Positions 1-7,314 of a stretch of DNA of 19,524 nt are shown here, piece after piece. Below the pieces are notes generated by a model. The model was not told where the DNA came from, did no database searches, and saw only the letters and a program-made list of their open reading frames with translations. Each line of letters opens with the position of its first letter. The first letter of the stretch is position 1. The stretch covers positions 1 to 19,524 of the forward strand of contig JAEMQC010000051.1 of assembly GCA_022758985.1 (NCBI GenBank), in the 5' to 3' direction. Made by a program: the position numbers and the translations under genes. The stretch comes from Campylobacteraceae bacterium (GTDB lineage: Bacteria > Campylobacterota > Campylobacteria > Campylobacterales > UBA6016).

Positions 1-93
1 GGTGGTATGCCAAGAGTGGGATGGGGCACTCAATTGTATCAAAAAACTAAAATTTTGAAACATAGCTATTTTTACGGTAAAATTAGCAACTGA
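1..93 (+). CDS. Possible 3' end of an unidentified gene (partial)
   Basis: Frame 1 is open from the first base of the window to a TGA at 91-93, giving about 30 residues that end in YFYGKISN. I do not recognise the family. The stretch is short enough that an open frame could occur by chance, and the other two + frames stay open for the first 45-55 bases as well, so this is only the most economical reading. If real, it is the C-terminal tail of a gene transcribed in the same direction as panB, with about 150 bases of hairpin-rich DNA in between. Confidence 0.3.
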   Translation, partial: GGMPRVGWGTQLYQKTKILKHSYFYGKISN

Positions 94-96
94 TGC

Positions 97-223
97 TACG
101 CACAAACACGAGCAAATCCCGTATTTGCAAACCTTGCCGGGTCCCATCACCTATCGGTGTGGGCGGCTCTAGCTAGCCGCTAATGCGGTAGAATAGAGGT
201 TTTACGCACTTTTGGGTGCGTAA
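97..223 (+). promoter_or_regulatory. Cluster of hairpins upstream of panB (possible structured leader RNA or intergenic repeat)
   Basis: Four inverted repeats stand in a row. GCAAAT 112-117 pairs with ATTTGC 123-128. CCCA-T-CACC 143-151 pairs with GGTGTGGG 156-163 with one bulged T. GCGGCT 163-168 pairs with AGCCGC 175-180. TTACGCAC 202-209 pairs with GTGCGTAA 216-223. TACGCAC also occurs at 97-103, so GTGCGTA at 216-222 could instead pair there and close a multi-branched structure around the first three hairpins. No T-run follows the last hairpin, so it is not a normal terminator. It matches no riboswitch, SRP, tmRNA or RNase P consensus that I could recall. The role is unknown; it may be a panB leader, a small RNA on either strand, or a REP-like repeat. 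Confidence 0.4.
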
Positions 224-243
224 GGTCAGTTAACAATAAAAGC

Positions 244-1023
244 TTGAATTGGGACAGAACCTTGATACTACAAAAAGGCAAAAAATCCACCGTTATTACG
301 GCTTATGATGCGCTGTTTGCGAGGCTCATCGCCCCTTATGCGGATATGATACTGGTGGGCGATAGCCTAGCTATGAGTTTTGGAGGGCATGCGGATACGC
401 TTTTCATCGGCATGGATGAGATGATATATCATACCAAGGCCGTCGGAAGAGGTGCGCCTGACGCCAAGATAATATTCGATATGCCTTTTGGAAGCGAGAC
501 GGATAAGGAGAGCGCTCTCAAAAATGCGGTGAGAGTGTATAGGGATACGAAGGCCTTTGCCGTCAAACTCGAGGGCGGCGAGGAAAAAGCTGAAATTATC
601 GAACATCTTACAAAAAACAAAGTCGCCGTGATCGGACATATAGGCCTAACGCCGCAGTCGGTCAGAATAGAGGGTGGTTACAAAATAAAAGGCAGAAACG
701 ATGATGAGATAAAAAAGCTTTTTGCTGACGCAAAGGCCGTTGAAGAGGCAGGAGCCTTGGCCGTCGTGCTAGAGGGCATAAAGGCTGAAGTCGCAAGAGA
801 GATAACCGCAGCGCTGAAAATTCCGACGATAGGTATAGGCTCTGGCATAGATTGTGACGCACAAGTGCTTGTCTGGTCGGATATGCTAGGGTTTTTTGAG
901 GAGTTTACTCCTAAGTTCGTGCGAAAATATATGAACGGGGCAGCGCTTGCAAAGGGCGCCTTTGAGAAATTCGCAAACGACGTAAAAAGCGGCAGTTTTC
1001 CAAGCGAAAAAGAGAGTTATTAA
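244..1023 (+). CDS. panB: 3-methyl-2-oxobutanoate hydroxymethyltransferase
   Basis: PanB transfers a hydroxymethyl group from 5,10-methylenetetrahydrofolate to 2-oxoisovalerate to make ketopantoate, the first committed step of pantothenate (coenzyme A) synthesis in the cytoplasm. The 259-residue protein is near the usual length of about 260. Visible family motifs are TAYDALFARL, the Mg-binding LVGDSL, FDMPFGS with the second metal-ligand Asp, VKLEGG, VIGHIGLTPQS and VVLEGI, which carries the likely catalytic Glu. The start is TTG at 244. No ATG or GTG lies in frame before the upstream in-frame stop at 181-183, and the only ribosome-site-like bases are a weak AAAAG. Just 3 bases separate it from ruvB, so the two are probably co-transcribed. 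No panC or panD lies next to it in the window. Confidence 0.93.
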   Translation: MNWDRTLILQKGKKSTVITAYDALFARLIAPYADMILVGDSLAMSFGGHADTLFIGMDEMIYHTKAVGRGAPDAKIIFDMPFGSETDKESALKNAVRVYRDTKAFAVKLEGGEEKAEIIEHLTKNKVAVIGHIGLTPQSVRIEGGYKIKGRNDDEIKKLFADAKAVEEAGALAVVLEGIKAEVAREITAALKIPTIGIGSGIDCDAQVLVWSDMLGFFEEFTPKFVRKYMNGAALAKGAFEKFANDVKSGSFPSEKESY

Positions 1024-1026
1024 AAC

Positions 1027-2043
1027 GTGCAAAGAATTGTCGAAGTAGAAAAATTCGAATTTGAAAACGAAATCGAAAAAAGCCTCAGGCCTTCGGCGTG
1101 GGACGAATACATAGGACAGGAGAAAATAAAAAAAGTCCTAAATATCTCGATAGAAGCCGCAAAAAAACGCTCCGAACCGCTTGACCACATACTCTTTTTC
1201 GGCCCTCCAGGACTTGGCAAGACGACGATGGCTTCGCTTATAAGCTCCCGTATGGGTGCAAACCTAAAGGTTACGGCCGGGCCGATGATAGAAAAAAGCG
1301 GAGACCTTGCCGCCATACTTACCAACCTAAGCGAAGGAGATGTGCTATTTATCGATGAGATACATAGGCTCTCAAGCGCTATCGAAGAGGTGCTCTACTC
1401 GGCGATGGAGGACTTTCGCCTTGATATCGTAATAGGGAGCGGACCTGCTGCACAGACTGTAAAAATAGATATCCCTAGATTTACGCTAATAGGAGCCACG
1501 ACAAGGGCGGGAATGCTAAGTTCTCCACTAAGAGATAGGTTTGGAATGCACTTTCGTATGCAGTTTTATGAGCCTAGCGAGCTTGCAAAAATAGTGCAAA
1601 ACGCCGGAATAAAACTTGGCAAAGAGTGTGATGACAAGGCCGCCAATGAGATAGCTTTGCGCTCCCGTGGAACTCCTAGGATTGCGCTGAGGCTACTTAA
1701 AAGAGTGCGGGATTTTTCGGATTACAAAAATGAAGAAAAAATAGTTTTTGAGACCGCCAAAGAGGCTCTCAACGAGCTTGGAATAAACGAATATGGTTTT
1801 GACGAGATGGACTTAAAGCTTCTATCTTTACTGGTCGAGTCTGGCGGTAAACCGCTGGGTCTAAATACGTTATCTGCGGCTCTTAGCGAGGATAGCGATA
1901 CGATAGAAGATGTATACGAGCCCTATCTTCTCGCAAACGGCTTTTTGGAGAGGACGGCAAGAGGTAGGATGGCGACATTTAAGACGTTTGATGCGCTTGG
2001 GCTGCCTAGGATTCAGACCCAAAATATTTTTGACTTGGACTAG
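1027..2043 (+). CDS. ruvB: Holliday junction branch migration ATPase RuvB
   Basis: RuvB is the hexameric AAA+ motor that, with RuvA, drives branch migration of Holliday junctions in recombinational repair. The 338-residue protein has all expected parts: an N-terminal LRPSAWDEYIGQ segment, Walker A GPPGLGKTT at 59-67, Walker B FIDEIH at 108-113, a sensor 1 TLIGATTRAG region around 153-162, LRDRFG at 168-173 with the arginine of this conserved element, sensor 2 GTPRIALRLLKRVRD, and a C-terminal winged-helix domain with PYLLANGFLERTARGR. The start is GTG at 1027, three bases after panB, and matches the usual RuvB N-terminus. In the conserved stretch usually written LYPAMED the Pro is Ser (LYSAMED), which is probably neutral. 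ruvA and ruvC are not adjacent. Confidence 0.97.
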   Translation: MQRIVEVEKFEFENEIEKSLRPSAWDEYIGQEKIKKVLNISIEAAKKRSEPLDHILFFGPPGLGKTTMASLISSRMGANLKVTAGPMIEKSGDLAAILTNLSEGDVLFIDEIHRLSSAIEEVLYSAMEDFRLDIVIGSGPAAQTVKIDIPRFTLIGATTRAGMLSSPLRDRFGMHFRMQFYEPSELAKIVQNAGIKLGKECDDKAANEIALRSRGTPRIALRLLKRVRDFSDYKNEEKIVFETAKEALNELGINEYGFDEMDLKLLSLLVESGGKPLGLNTLSAALSEDSDTIEDVYEPYLLANGFLERTARGRMATFKTFDALGLPRIQTQNIFDLD

Positions 2044-2046
2044 ACG

Positions 2047-3108
2047 ATGATAAGCCCGATTAACTTTTTGCATATTGTTTTTGTTGTTGCAATCTACTGG
2101 ATAGGGGTGCTTTACCACTCTTTTTTGCTTGATATAGTTATAGCCGGACTGCTCTCCATTGCGACTTCTGCTACGAATTATAGGTTGACGCTTAGGTTGC
2201 ACAGCTCTTTTTTAGCCTCTTTGTTTTTGACGATTTTGCTGGCCGCTTTGGTGCTTATTCCGATGGTCTACTTCGTTTTTAAAATAGCGGAGATTTTGCA
2301 AAACGTGGATTTGGCGTTTTTTGAACGCGTCAAAAACCTGTTTGTTTTAAACGTCCAATCTTTGGAGATTATCCCGACCTCTTACAAAGAGATGATAGTA
2401 AATTATCTGCAAAACGTAAAATACGAAGATTATATAGCCCGTGGGTTTGAGATGCTAGAGAGGGTAGGGCAGGGAAGCCTTAGATTTTTCTCCAATATGG
2501 TTCTTATTCTGGTATTTTACTTCTTTGCAAACCTCTACGGCAAGCAGATACTTCTGTTTTTCAAAAGAGTGTTGCCGCTAAAAGGCGAAGATAGTCAAAT
2601 GATATTCGACGAGATGGGGCAGACGATGAGCGTCGTGCTCTATTCGACTCTTTTTAATGCGATATTCCAAGGTGCGCTATTTTCTCTTGTGGCGTGGTAT
2701 CTCGGGTATGATCCGTTTTTTATGGGGATTGCGTATAGCTTTGCCTCTCTTGTTCCGGTAATTGGCGGCGCTATAATGTGGGTTCCGGTCGCCATATACG
2801 AGTTTTCTCTGGGCAATACCGCAAACGCCGTCATAGTCGCACTCTATACTGTCATTGTTATATCGCTTGTCGCAGATACTTTTGTAAAACCAGTGATTAT
2901 CGATTTCATTAGTAAATATCTCGTGCGGACGCAAACAAAAATAAATTCGCTTCTGATATTTTTTGCTATTCTTGCGGGCATCTCGACGTACGGGTTTTGG
3001 GGGATAATATTAGGACCTGCGGTTACGGCTCTGTTTATCTCTCTTTTAAAAATTTACGACACGCTAAAAAGAAACAAGGAGGGCTCTATGGAAGAGCCGA
3101 AATTCTAA
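2047..3108 (+). CDS. AI-2E family (PerM/TqsA-like) inner-membrane transporter
   Basis: This 353-residue polytopic membrane protein belongs to the AI-2E (UPF0118) family, whose members are proposed exporters or permeases for small molecules, including autoinducer-2 in some species. The substrate here cannot be told from sequence. Hydrophobic segments fall near residues 4-38, 54-84, 148-166, then a dense set from about 195 to 340. The layout of two N-terminal helices, a soluble middle section (about 85-145) and a C-terminal membrane bundle is typical. Family signatures include PVIGGAIMWVP, ADTFVKPVIID and FWGIILGPAVTAL. The ATG lies 3 bases after the ruvB stop, so it is the last gene of the panB-ruvB unit. 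The terminator at 3107-3125 begins within its stop codon. Confidence 0.85.
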   Translation: MISPINFLHIVFVVAIYWIGVLYHSFLLDIVIAGLLSIATSATNYRLTLRLHSSFLASLFLTILLAALVLIPMVYFVFKIAEILQNVDLAFFERVKNLFVLNVQSLEIIPTSYKEMIVNYLQNVKYEDYIARGFEMLERVGQGSLRFFSNMVLILVFYFFANLYGKQILLFFKRVLPLKGEDSQMIFDEMGQTMSVVLYSTLFNAIFQGALFSLVAWYLGYDPFFMGIAYSFASLVPVIGGAIMWVPVAIYEFSLGNTANAVIVALYTVIVISLVADTFVKPVIIDFISKYLVRTQTKINSLLIFFAILAGISTYGFWGIILGPAVTALFISLLKIYDTLKRNKEGSMEEPKF

Positions 3109-3125
3109 GCGTTTAAACGCTTTTT
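3107..3125 (+). terminator. Rho-independent terminator after the AI-2E gene
   Basis: AAGCG (3107-3111) and CGCTT (3118-3122) form a stem around TTTAAA, and the whole AGCGTTTAAACGCT is palindromic. Five Ts run through 3121-3125. The stem starts inside the TAA stop codon of the preceding gene. A second perfect 6-base inverted repeat (GGCTCT 3082-3087 with AGAGCC 3093-3098) lies in the last codons of that gene and could add structure. Together they end the panB operon before lysA. Confidence 0.65.
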
Positions 3126-3167
3126 CGCAATAATTTCGTAATTTTTTTAAGAAAAATGAGGATTTTT

Positions 3168-4370
3168 ATGGATTTTTCATCACTTGCCGCAAAGTACGGT
3201 ACTCCGCTATATGTATACGATTTTGATCACTTCAAATCCAGATATGAAGAGCTAAAAGAGGCGTTTTCCGGCAGGAAGTCGCTTATCTGCTACGCAGTAA
3301 AAGCAAACTCCAATCTGAGCGTAATAAAACTGTTTGCAAATCTCGGCGCAGGAGCCGATTGTGTATCAATAGGCGAAGTGAGGCGTGCCCTTATGGCCGG
3401 TGTTCCAAAGTATAAGATCATTTTCTCGGGTGTGGGCAAAAGGGACGATGAGATAGAAGAGGCGTTAAAAGAGGATATTCTATTTTTGAATCTTGAAAGC
3501 GAAGCGGAGATGCTGCGCGTCGAAGAGATAGCCAGAAAGATGGATAAGAAAGCCAGAATTAGCGTTCGCGTAAATCCGGACATCGATCCTAGAACCCACC
3601 CTTATATCTCTACGGGACTGACCGAAAACAAATTCGGCGTAGATATAGAGATAGCCAAAAAGATGTATGCGTATGCAGGCAAAAGCACGCATTTGGAGCC
3701 GGTCGGCATCCATTTTCACATAGGTAGCCAGCTAACGGAGCTTGAACCTATATATGAAGCGGCGCAAAAAGTTTCCGAGCTTTTAAAAGCGCTTTTGGCT
3801 CTTAAAATAGATATAAAATTTTTCGATGTCGGCGGCGGGCTGGGTGTAATATACGATAACGAAGAGACTATAGTGCCTTATGATTATGCGCAGGCGATAC
3901 TCTCTACTCTTAGCGGTACGGATGTCACTATCGTATGTGAGCCTGGTAGGTTTATGACCGCAAACGGCGGATACTTCCTGACAAAAGTACTATATGAAAA
4001 AACGAGCAAGACCAAAAGATTTGTAATCGTAGACGGCGCTATGAATGATCTTATAAGACCTACGCTTTACGAAGCGTTTCACGGTGTAGAGGTTGTAGGC
4101 AAAGAGAGCGTTAAATCCAAAGCGGATATAGTGGGTCCTATATGCGAGAGCGGCGACTTTTTTGCAAAAGACGAAGAGCTTGCCGAGACTGCACACGGTG
4201 ATTTGGTCGTAATTAAGAGTGCTGGCTCGTACGGTTTTTCTATGAGTTCAAACTACAACACCAGACCTAGAGCTGCGGAAGTGGCGGTCGAAGGCGGAGA
4301 AGATAGGATGATTAGGCAAAGAGAGAGCTTCGAAAATCTAATCGCTCTGGAAAAAGATTTTTTGAAATAA
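3168..4370 (+). CDS. lysA: Diaminopimelate decarboxylase
   Basis: LysA removes CO2 from meso-diaminopimelate to give L-lysine, the last step of lysine synthesis. It is a fold-type III PLP enzyme. The 400-residue product has the PLP lysine in YAVKAN (K45), HIGSQ at 184-188, the phosphate-binding GGGLG at 222-226, EPGRF at 258-262, the active-site Cys in CESGDF (C326) and the C-terminal GSYGFSMSSNYN element. All are standard for LysA. I chose the ATG at 3168 because GAGG at 3158-3161 sits 6 bases ahead of it. An in-frame ATG at 3156 would add four residues but has only a weak purine stretch before it. This gene opens the long operon, and the HAD gene follows after 15 bases. Confidence 0.96.
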   Translation: MDFSSLAAKYGTPLYVYDFDHFKSRYEELKEAFSGRKSLICYAVKANSNLSVIKLFANLGAGADCVSIGEVRRALMAGVPKYKIIFSGVGKRDDEIEEALKEDILFLNLESEAEMLRVEEIARKMDKKARISVRVNPDIDPRTHPYISTGLTENKFGVDIEIAKKMYAYAGKSTHLEPVGIHFHIGSQLTELEPIYEAAQKVSELLKALLALKIDIKFFDVGGGLGVIYDNEETIVPYDYAQAILSTLSGTDVTIVCEPGRFMTANGGYFLTKVLYEKTSKTKRFVIVDGAMNDLIRPTLYEAFHGVEVVGKESVKSKADIVGPICESGDFFAKDEELAETAHGDLVVIKSAGSYGFSMSSNYNTRPRAAEVAVEGGEDRMIRQRESFENLIALEKDFLK

Positions 4371-4385
4371 GGAAGTAGTTAGAAG

Positions 4386-5141
4386 TTGTATCTGGTCGAT
4401 ATTCAAGGAACGCTGATTGATGATAAAAAAAGAGAGCCGATCAAAGGGGCGATAGAGTTTATAGATTCTCTAAACAGCAAAAAAATCCCGTATGTTTTAA
4501 TAACGAACAATACCAAACTCCCGTCCGACGAGTTTAAAAGCTATCTAAGAGGGCTTGGTTTTTCTTTTAGCGACGATGCGTATATCGATCCGCTTATGTG
4601 CCTAAAAAGCTATGTCGGCAGTAAAACGATAGCGGCGATAGGCAGCGATAACTTTGTCGAAGCTCTCAAAAGCCAAGGGTACGCTTTTAGCGAAAAACCG
4701 GATTTTTTGGTAATATCTCTAAAGGAAAACCTAAGCTATGACGACATGGCTACCGCTGTTGAAACTATACAGGGTGGAGCCAAGCTTATAGCGATGCACG
4801 CTACCGCCATATACGCCAAAAACGGCAGAAAATATCCAGGGCTCGGCGCTATCGCCAAAGCTTTAGAGTTTGCCACCGGAGTAAAAGCGAAGACGGTCGG
4901 CAAGCCGAGCTGCGACTTTTACAAAAAGGCTCTTTCGATGCTCGGTTCAAAAGATAAAAGCGCAGTTACCGTGATTAGCGATGATGCGATAGGCGATCTT
5001 ATCGGGGCAAAGAAGATGGGTATGAAAACGGTCTTGGTGCTTAGCGGCAAATATGATAAAAAAGAACAGATACTCCCTTTTTTAAAAGATGACGAACAGC
5101 CCGATGCGGTTTATTCCAGCATAGCTGATATAAGGATATAG
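4386..5141 (+). CDS. HAD-IIA (NagD-like) family protein with altered motif I
   Basis: This is a 251-residue member of the haloacid dehalogenase superfamily, subfamily IIA type, as judged from the N-terminal VDIQGTLI (motif I, D5), LITNN (motif II, around T40), VGKP (motif III, K173) and SDDAIGDLIGAKKMGMKTVLVLSG (acidic motif IV, D199, D200 and D204, with the NagD-like tail). In standard HAD phosphatases motif I is DxD and the second Asp is the general acid/base; here that position is Gln (Q7). Classical phosphatase chemistry is therefore doubtful, and the substrate is unknown. The start is TTG at 4386, with AAGGAAG at 4369-4375 upstream. It overlaps pheA by one base and sits between lysA and pheA, as the equivalent gene does in C. 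jejuni (recalled). Confidence 0.8.
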   Translation: MYLVDIQGTLIDDKKREPIKGAIEFIDSLNSKKIPYVLITNNTKLPSDEFKSYLRGLGFSFSDDAYIDPLMCLKSYVGSKTIAAIGSDNFVEALKSQGYAFSEKPDFLVISLKENLSYDDMATAVETIQGGAKLIAMHATAIYAKNGRKYPGLGAIAKALEFATGVKAKTVGKPSCDFYKKALSMLGSKDKSAVTVISDDAIGDLIGAKKMGMKTVLVLSGKYDKKEQILPFLKDDEQPDAVYSSIADIRI

Positions 5142-6217
5142 TGGTGGCCGACCTAAAAGAGATAAGAGTCAAGATAGACGAGATAGACGACAAGCTACTC
5201 TCCCTTCTAAACGCAAGAATGGAGCTTGTAAAAGAGGTTGGTAGGATTAAGCATGCCAGCGAAGATAAAAGCATCTATAGACCGGAACGAGAAAAAGAGA
5301 TACTCTCCAGACTCTCAAAGCAGAGCTTGGAGAGCGGCGGAGCATTGAGCGCCGAGGCGATAGAGGCAATATTTCTAGAGATTTTTGCCGTTTCTCGCAA
5401 TATAGAAAAACCTGAGACGGTAGCATATCTCGGGCCCGAGGGGACGTTTACCCATCAGGCTGCCGAGAGCAGATTTGGTCAAATATCCGAATATCTGCCT
5501 ATGTCTACGATAGCTTCGGTTTTTCGCGCAGTAGAGAGTAAAAAAGCGAAATACGGCGTAATACCGATAGAGAACAATATCGAGGGAATCGTCGGAGAGT
5601 CTATAGACCTGCTCGGTCGCAGCCATCTTAAGATAGTAGCCGAAATGTCAATGAAAATTAGTCATTCTCTAGCCACTAGAGCGGCTCATATGTCACATAT
5701 AAAAAAGATATATTCAAAAGATGTGGCGTTTGGTCAATGTGGCGAATTCTTACGAGAGAGTGGGCTGGGTAACGTACAGCTTATACCGATAGCCTCCACT
5801 GCAAAAGCGGCGCAGCTGGCTAGCGAAGACGAGACGAGTGCGGCGATCTGCTCGCATATTGCCGCAAAGCTTTACAATCTACCGGTCATGTATGAGCATA
5901 TCGAAGACAACGGCTACAATGAAACGAGATTTGTAATAATAAGCGATTTTGAAAACGCTCCTAGCGGAAACGATAAAAGCTCGGTATTGGTGCGCCTAGA
6001 CAATACTCCGGGCGCATTAGCTAGGTTTTTGTCGAGCTTCGAGAAATCAGGTATCAACCTCTCAAAAATAGAGTCTAGGCCGGCAAAAGACGAGGGGTTT
6101 AGCTATATTTTTTATATAGATTTTGATGGACATATTAGAGATGAAAAGGTCAAAAAGGCGCTTTCTGGATACGAAGATAAGATAAAGTGGCTCGGAAGTT
6201 TTGTGAAAGGTGTCTGA
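5141..6217 (+). CDS. pheA: Bifunctional chorismate mutase / prephenate dehydratase (P-protein)
   Basis: PheA turns chorismate into prephenate and then phenylpyruvate for phenylalanine synthesis. Three domains are visible in 358 residues. An AroQ-type chorismate mutase occupies about 1-85 (LKEIRVKIDEIDDKLLSLLN, with the YRPEREKEIL segment). Prephenate dehydratase spans about 92-270 (VAYLGPEGTFTHQAA, IPIENNIEGIVGE, and NETRFVIIS with the catalytic Thr-Arg-Phe). A C-terminal ACT domain from about 278 carries ESRP, the phenylalanine-sensing motif, so feedback inhibition by phenylalanine is expected. The start is one of two tandem GTG codons at 5141 and 5144. AAGGA at 5132-5136 is better spaced from the second; the first overlaps the HAD stop codon by one base. 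hisC begins in the stop codon of this gene. Confidence 0.95.
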   Translation: MVADLKEIRVKIDEIDDKLLSLLNARMELVKEVGRIKHASEDKSIYRPEREKEILSRLSKQSLESGGALSAEAIEAIFLEIFAVSRNIEKPETVAYLGPEGTFTHQAAESRFGQISEYLPMSTIASVFRAVESKKAKYGVIPIENNIEGIVGESIDLLGRSHLKIVAEMSMKISHSLATRAAHMSHIKKIYSKDVAFGQCGEFLRESGLGNVQLIPIASTAKAAQLASEDETSAAICSHIAAKLYNLPVMYEHIEDNGYNETRFVIISDFENAPSGNDKSSVLVRLDNTPGALARFLSSFEKSGINLSKIESRPAKDEGFSYIFYIDFDGHIRDEKVKKALSGYEDKIKWLGSFVKGV

Positions 6218-7311
6218 TGAAATTCAACGAAAATCTAGAAAATCTAAAAGTTTATGAGGCCGGAAAGCCGATAGAACTTGTTGTTAGAGAGTTTGGGGTA
6301 GAACCAAAAGATGTGGTAAAGCTCGCCAGCAACGAAAATCCAAACGGCACTTCCCCGAAAGTAGTGGAGGCGGTGCGAGATTTTGCTACAAAAATGTACT
6401 TATACCCAGACGATAGTTATTTTGAGCTAAAAGGCGCTCTTGCATCAAAGTTTAACGTAGATGAGAAAAATATTATTTTGGGCGCCGGAAGCGATCAGGT
6501 GTTAGAGTTTGCCACGAAGGCAAAACTCAAAGAGGGCGACAAGGTTTTGATGAATAAAGTGACTTTTGCGATGTATGAGATTTACGCAAAAGTGTGCGGC
6601 GCCGAGATCGTAAGAACCGACGGGCTTTTACACAATGCGCAACAATTTAAAACAACTTATGATAAATTGAAGCCCGCTATAGTGTTTATATGTGTGCCGA
6701 ATAATCCGCTCGGAGAGTGTATGACAAGAGCCGAAGTTTACGATATTTTGTCGCATCTGGATAAAGATACGCTGGCTATCGTGGATTGTGCGTACATGGA
6801 GTATGCCGCATATAAAAACAAGGATGTGCTAATAGAGCCTAGAGAGCTTATCTCAAAGTTTCCAAATGCTGTATATCTAGGCACTTTCTCTAAGGCATAC
6901 GGACTTGGAGGCATGAGGGTCGGGTACGGAATAGGCGAGGAGAGCGTAATAAAAGCTTTTTATAAGGTGAGACCTCCGTTTAACGTGGCAAACCTATCCG
7001 CCTTAGCTGCGCTGGCTGCGCTAAAAGACGAAGAGTTTGTCCGAAATAGCGTAGAGCAAAACTTCGAAGAGATGAAAAGATACGAAGAGTTTGCAATAGA
7101 GAACGGGATTGAGACTATAGATAGCTATACAAACTTTATAACCTATTTTTTCAAAGACAAATCCTCAAAAGAGGTTGCGGATGCGCTTCTAAAAAAAGGG
7201 ATAATAGTCAGGGATTTGACTAGCTATGCATTAAACGGTATTAGGATTACGATAGGCAGTAGTACTCAAAACGATAGATTTTTCGAAGAATTTAAAAAGG
7301 TTCAGTGCTAA
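6217..7311 (+). CDS. hisC: Histidinol-phosphate aminotransferase
   Basis: HisC is a PLP-dependent class II aminotransferase that converts imidazole-acetol phosphate to histidinol phosphate in histidine synthesis. The 364-residue product shows LASNENPNG, LGAGSDQVLE (PLP phosphate region), VPNNPLG, IVDCAYMEY (D190, PLP ring), GTFSKAYGLGGMRVGY (Schiff-base K226) and a C-terminal RDLTSYALNGIRITIG. The ATG at 6217 overlaps the pheA stop as TGATGA and is preceded by GAAAGG at 6205-6210. An in-frame codon at 6187 lies deep in pheA and is less likely. No other his gene is nearby. The link to pheA suggests it may also transaminate phenylpyruvate to phenylalanine, as HisC-type enzymes do in some bacteria; that is inference. 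Confidence 0.93.
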   Translation: MKFNENLENLKVYEAGKPIELVVREFGVEPKDVVKLASNENPNGTSPKVVEAVRDFATKMYLYPDDSYFELKGALASKFNVDEKNIILGAGSDQVLEFATKAKLKEGDKVLMNKVTFAMYEIYAKVCGAEIVRTDGLLHNAQQFKTTYDKLKPAIVFICVPNNPLGECMTRAEVYDILSHLDKDTLAIVDCAYMEYAAYKNKDVLIEPRELISKFPNAVYLGTFSKAYGLGGMRVGYGIGEESVIKAFYKVRPPFNVANLSALAALAALKDEEFVRNSVEQNFEEMKRYEEFAIENGIETIDSYTNFITYFFKDKSSKEVADALLKKGIIVRDLTSYALNGIRITIGSSTQNDRFFEEFKKVQC

Positions 7312-7314
7312 CAG

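Noticed and set aside
31..45. Minus-strand TGATACAAT-like extended -10 promoter in the first bases
   Set aside because: A single -10-like match in AT-rich DNA with too little sequence to its left to show any transcript or gene.
202..223. Hairpin TTACGCAC/GTGCGTAA as a terminator of the upstream gene
   Set aside because: No T-run follows the stem, and it lies over 100 bases past the possible stop codon at 93; kept only as part of the hairpin cluster.
94..243. tRNA, SRP RNA, tmRNA or RNase P RNA in the gap before panB
   Set aside because: No TTCGA-type T-loop or cloverleaf, no GGAAGGAAGCAGC-like SRP loop, and no conserved tmRNA or RNase P core was found on either strand.
3156..3167. Earlier ATG for lysA
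   Set aside because: The ATG at 3168 has GAGG at good spacing and gives the more typical N-terminus; the earlier ATG overlaps that ribosome site.
6187..6216. Upstream in-frame start for hisC, 10 codons earlier
   Set aside because: It would overlap pheA by 31 bases, is not an ATG, and ignores the GAAAGG plus ATG at 6217 that overlaps the pheA stop.
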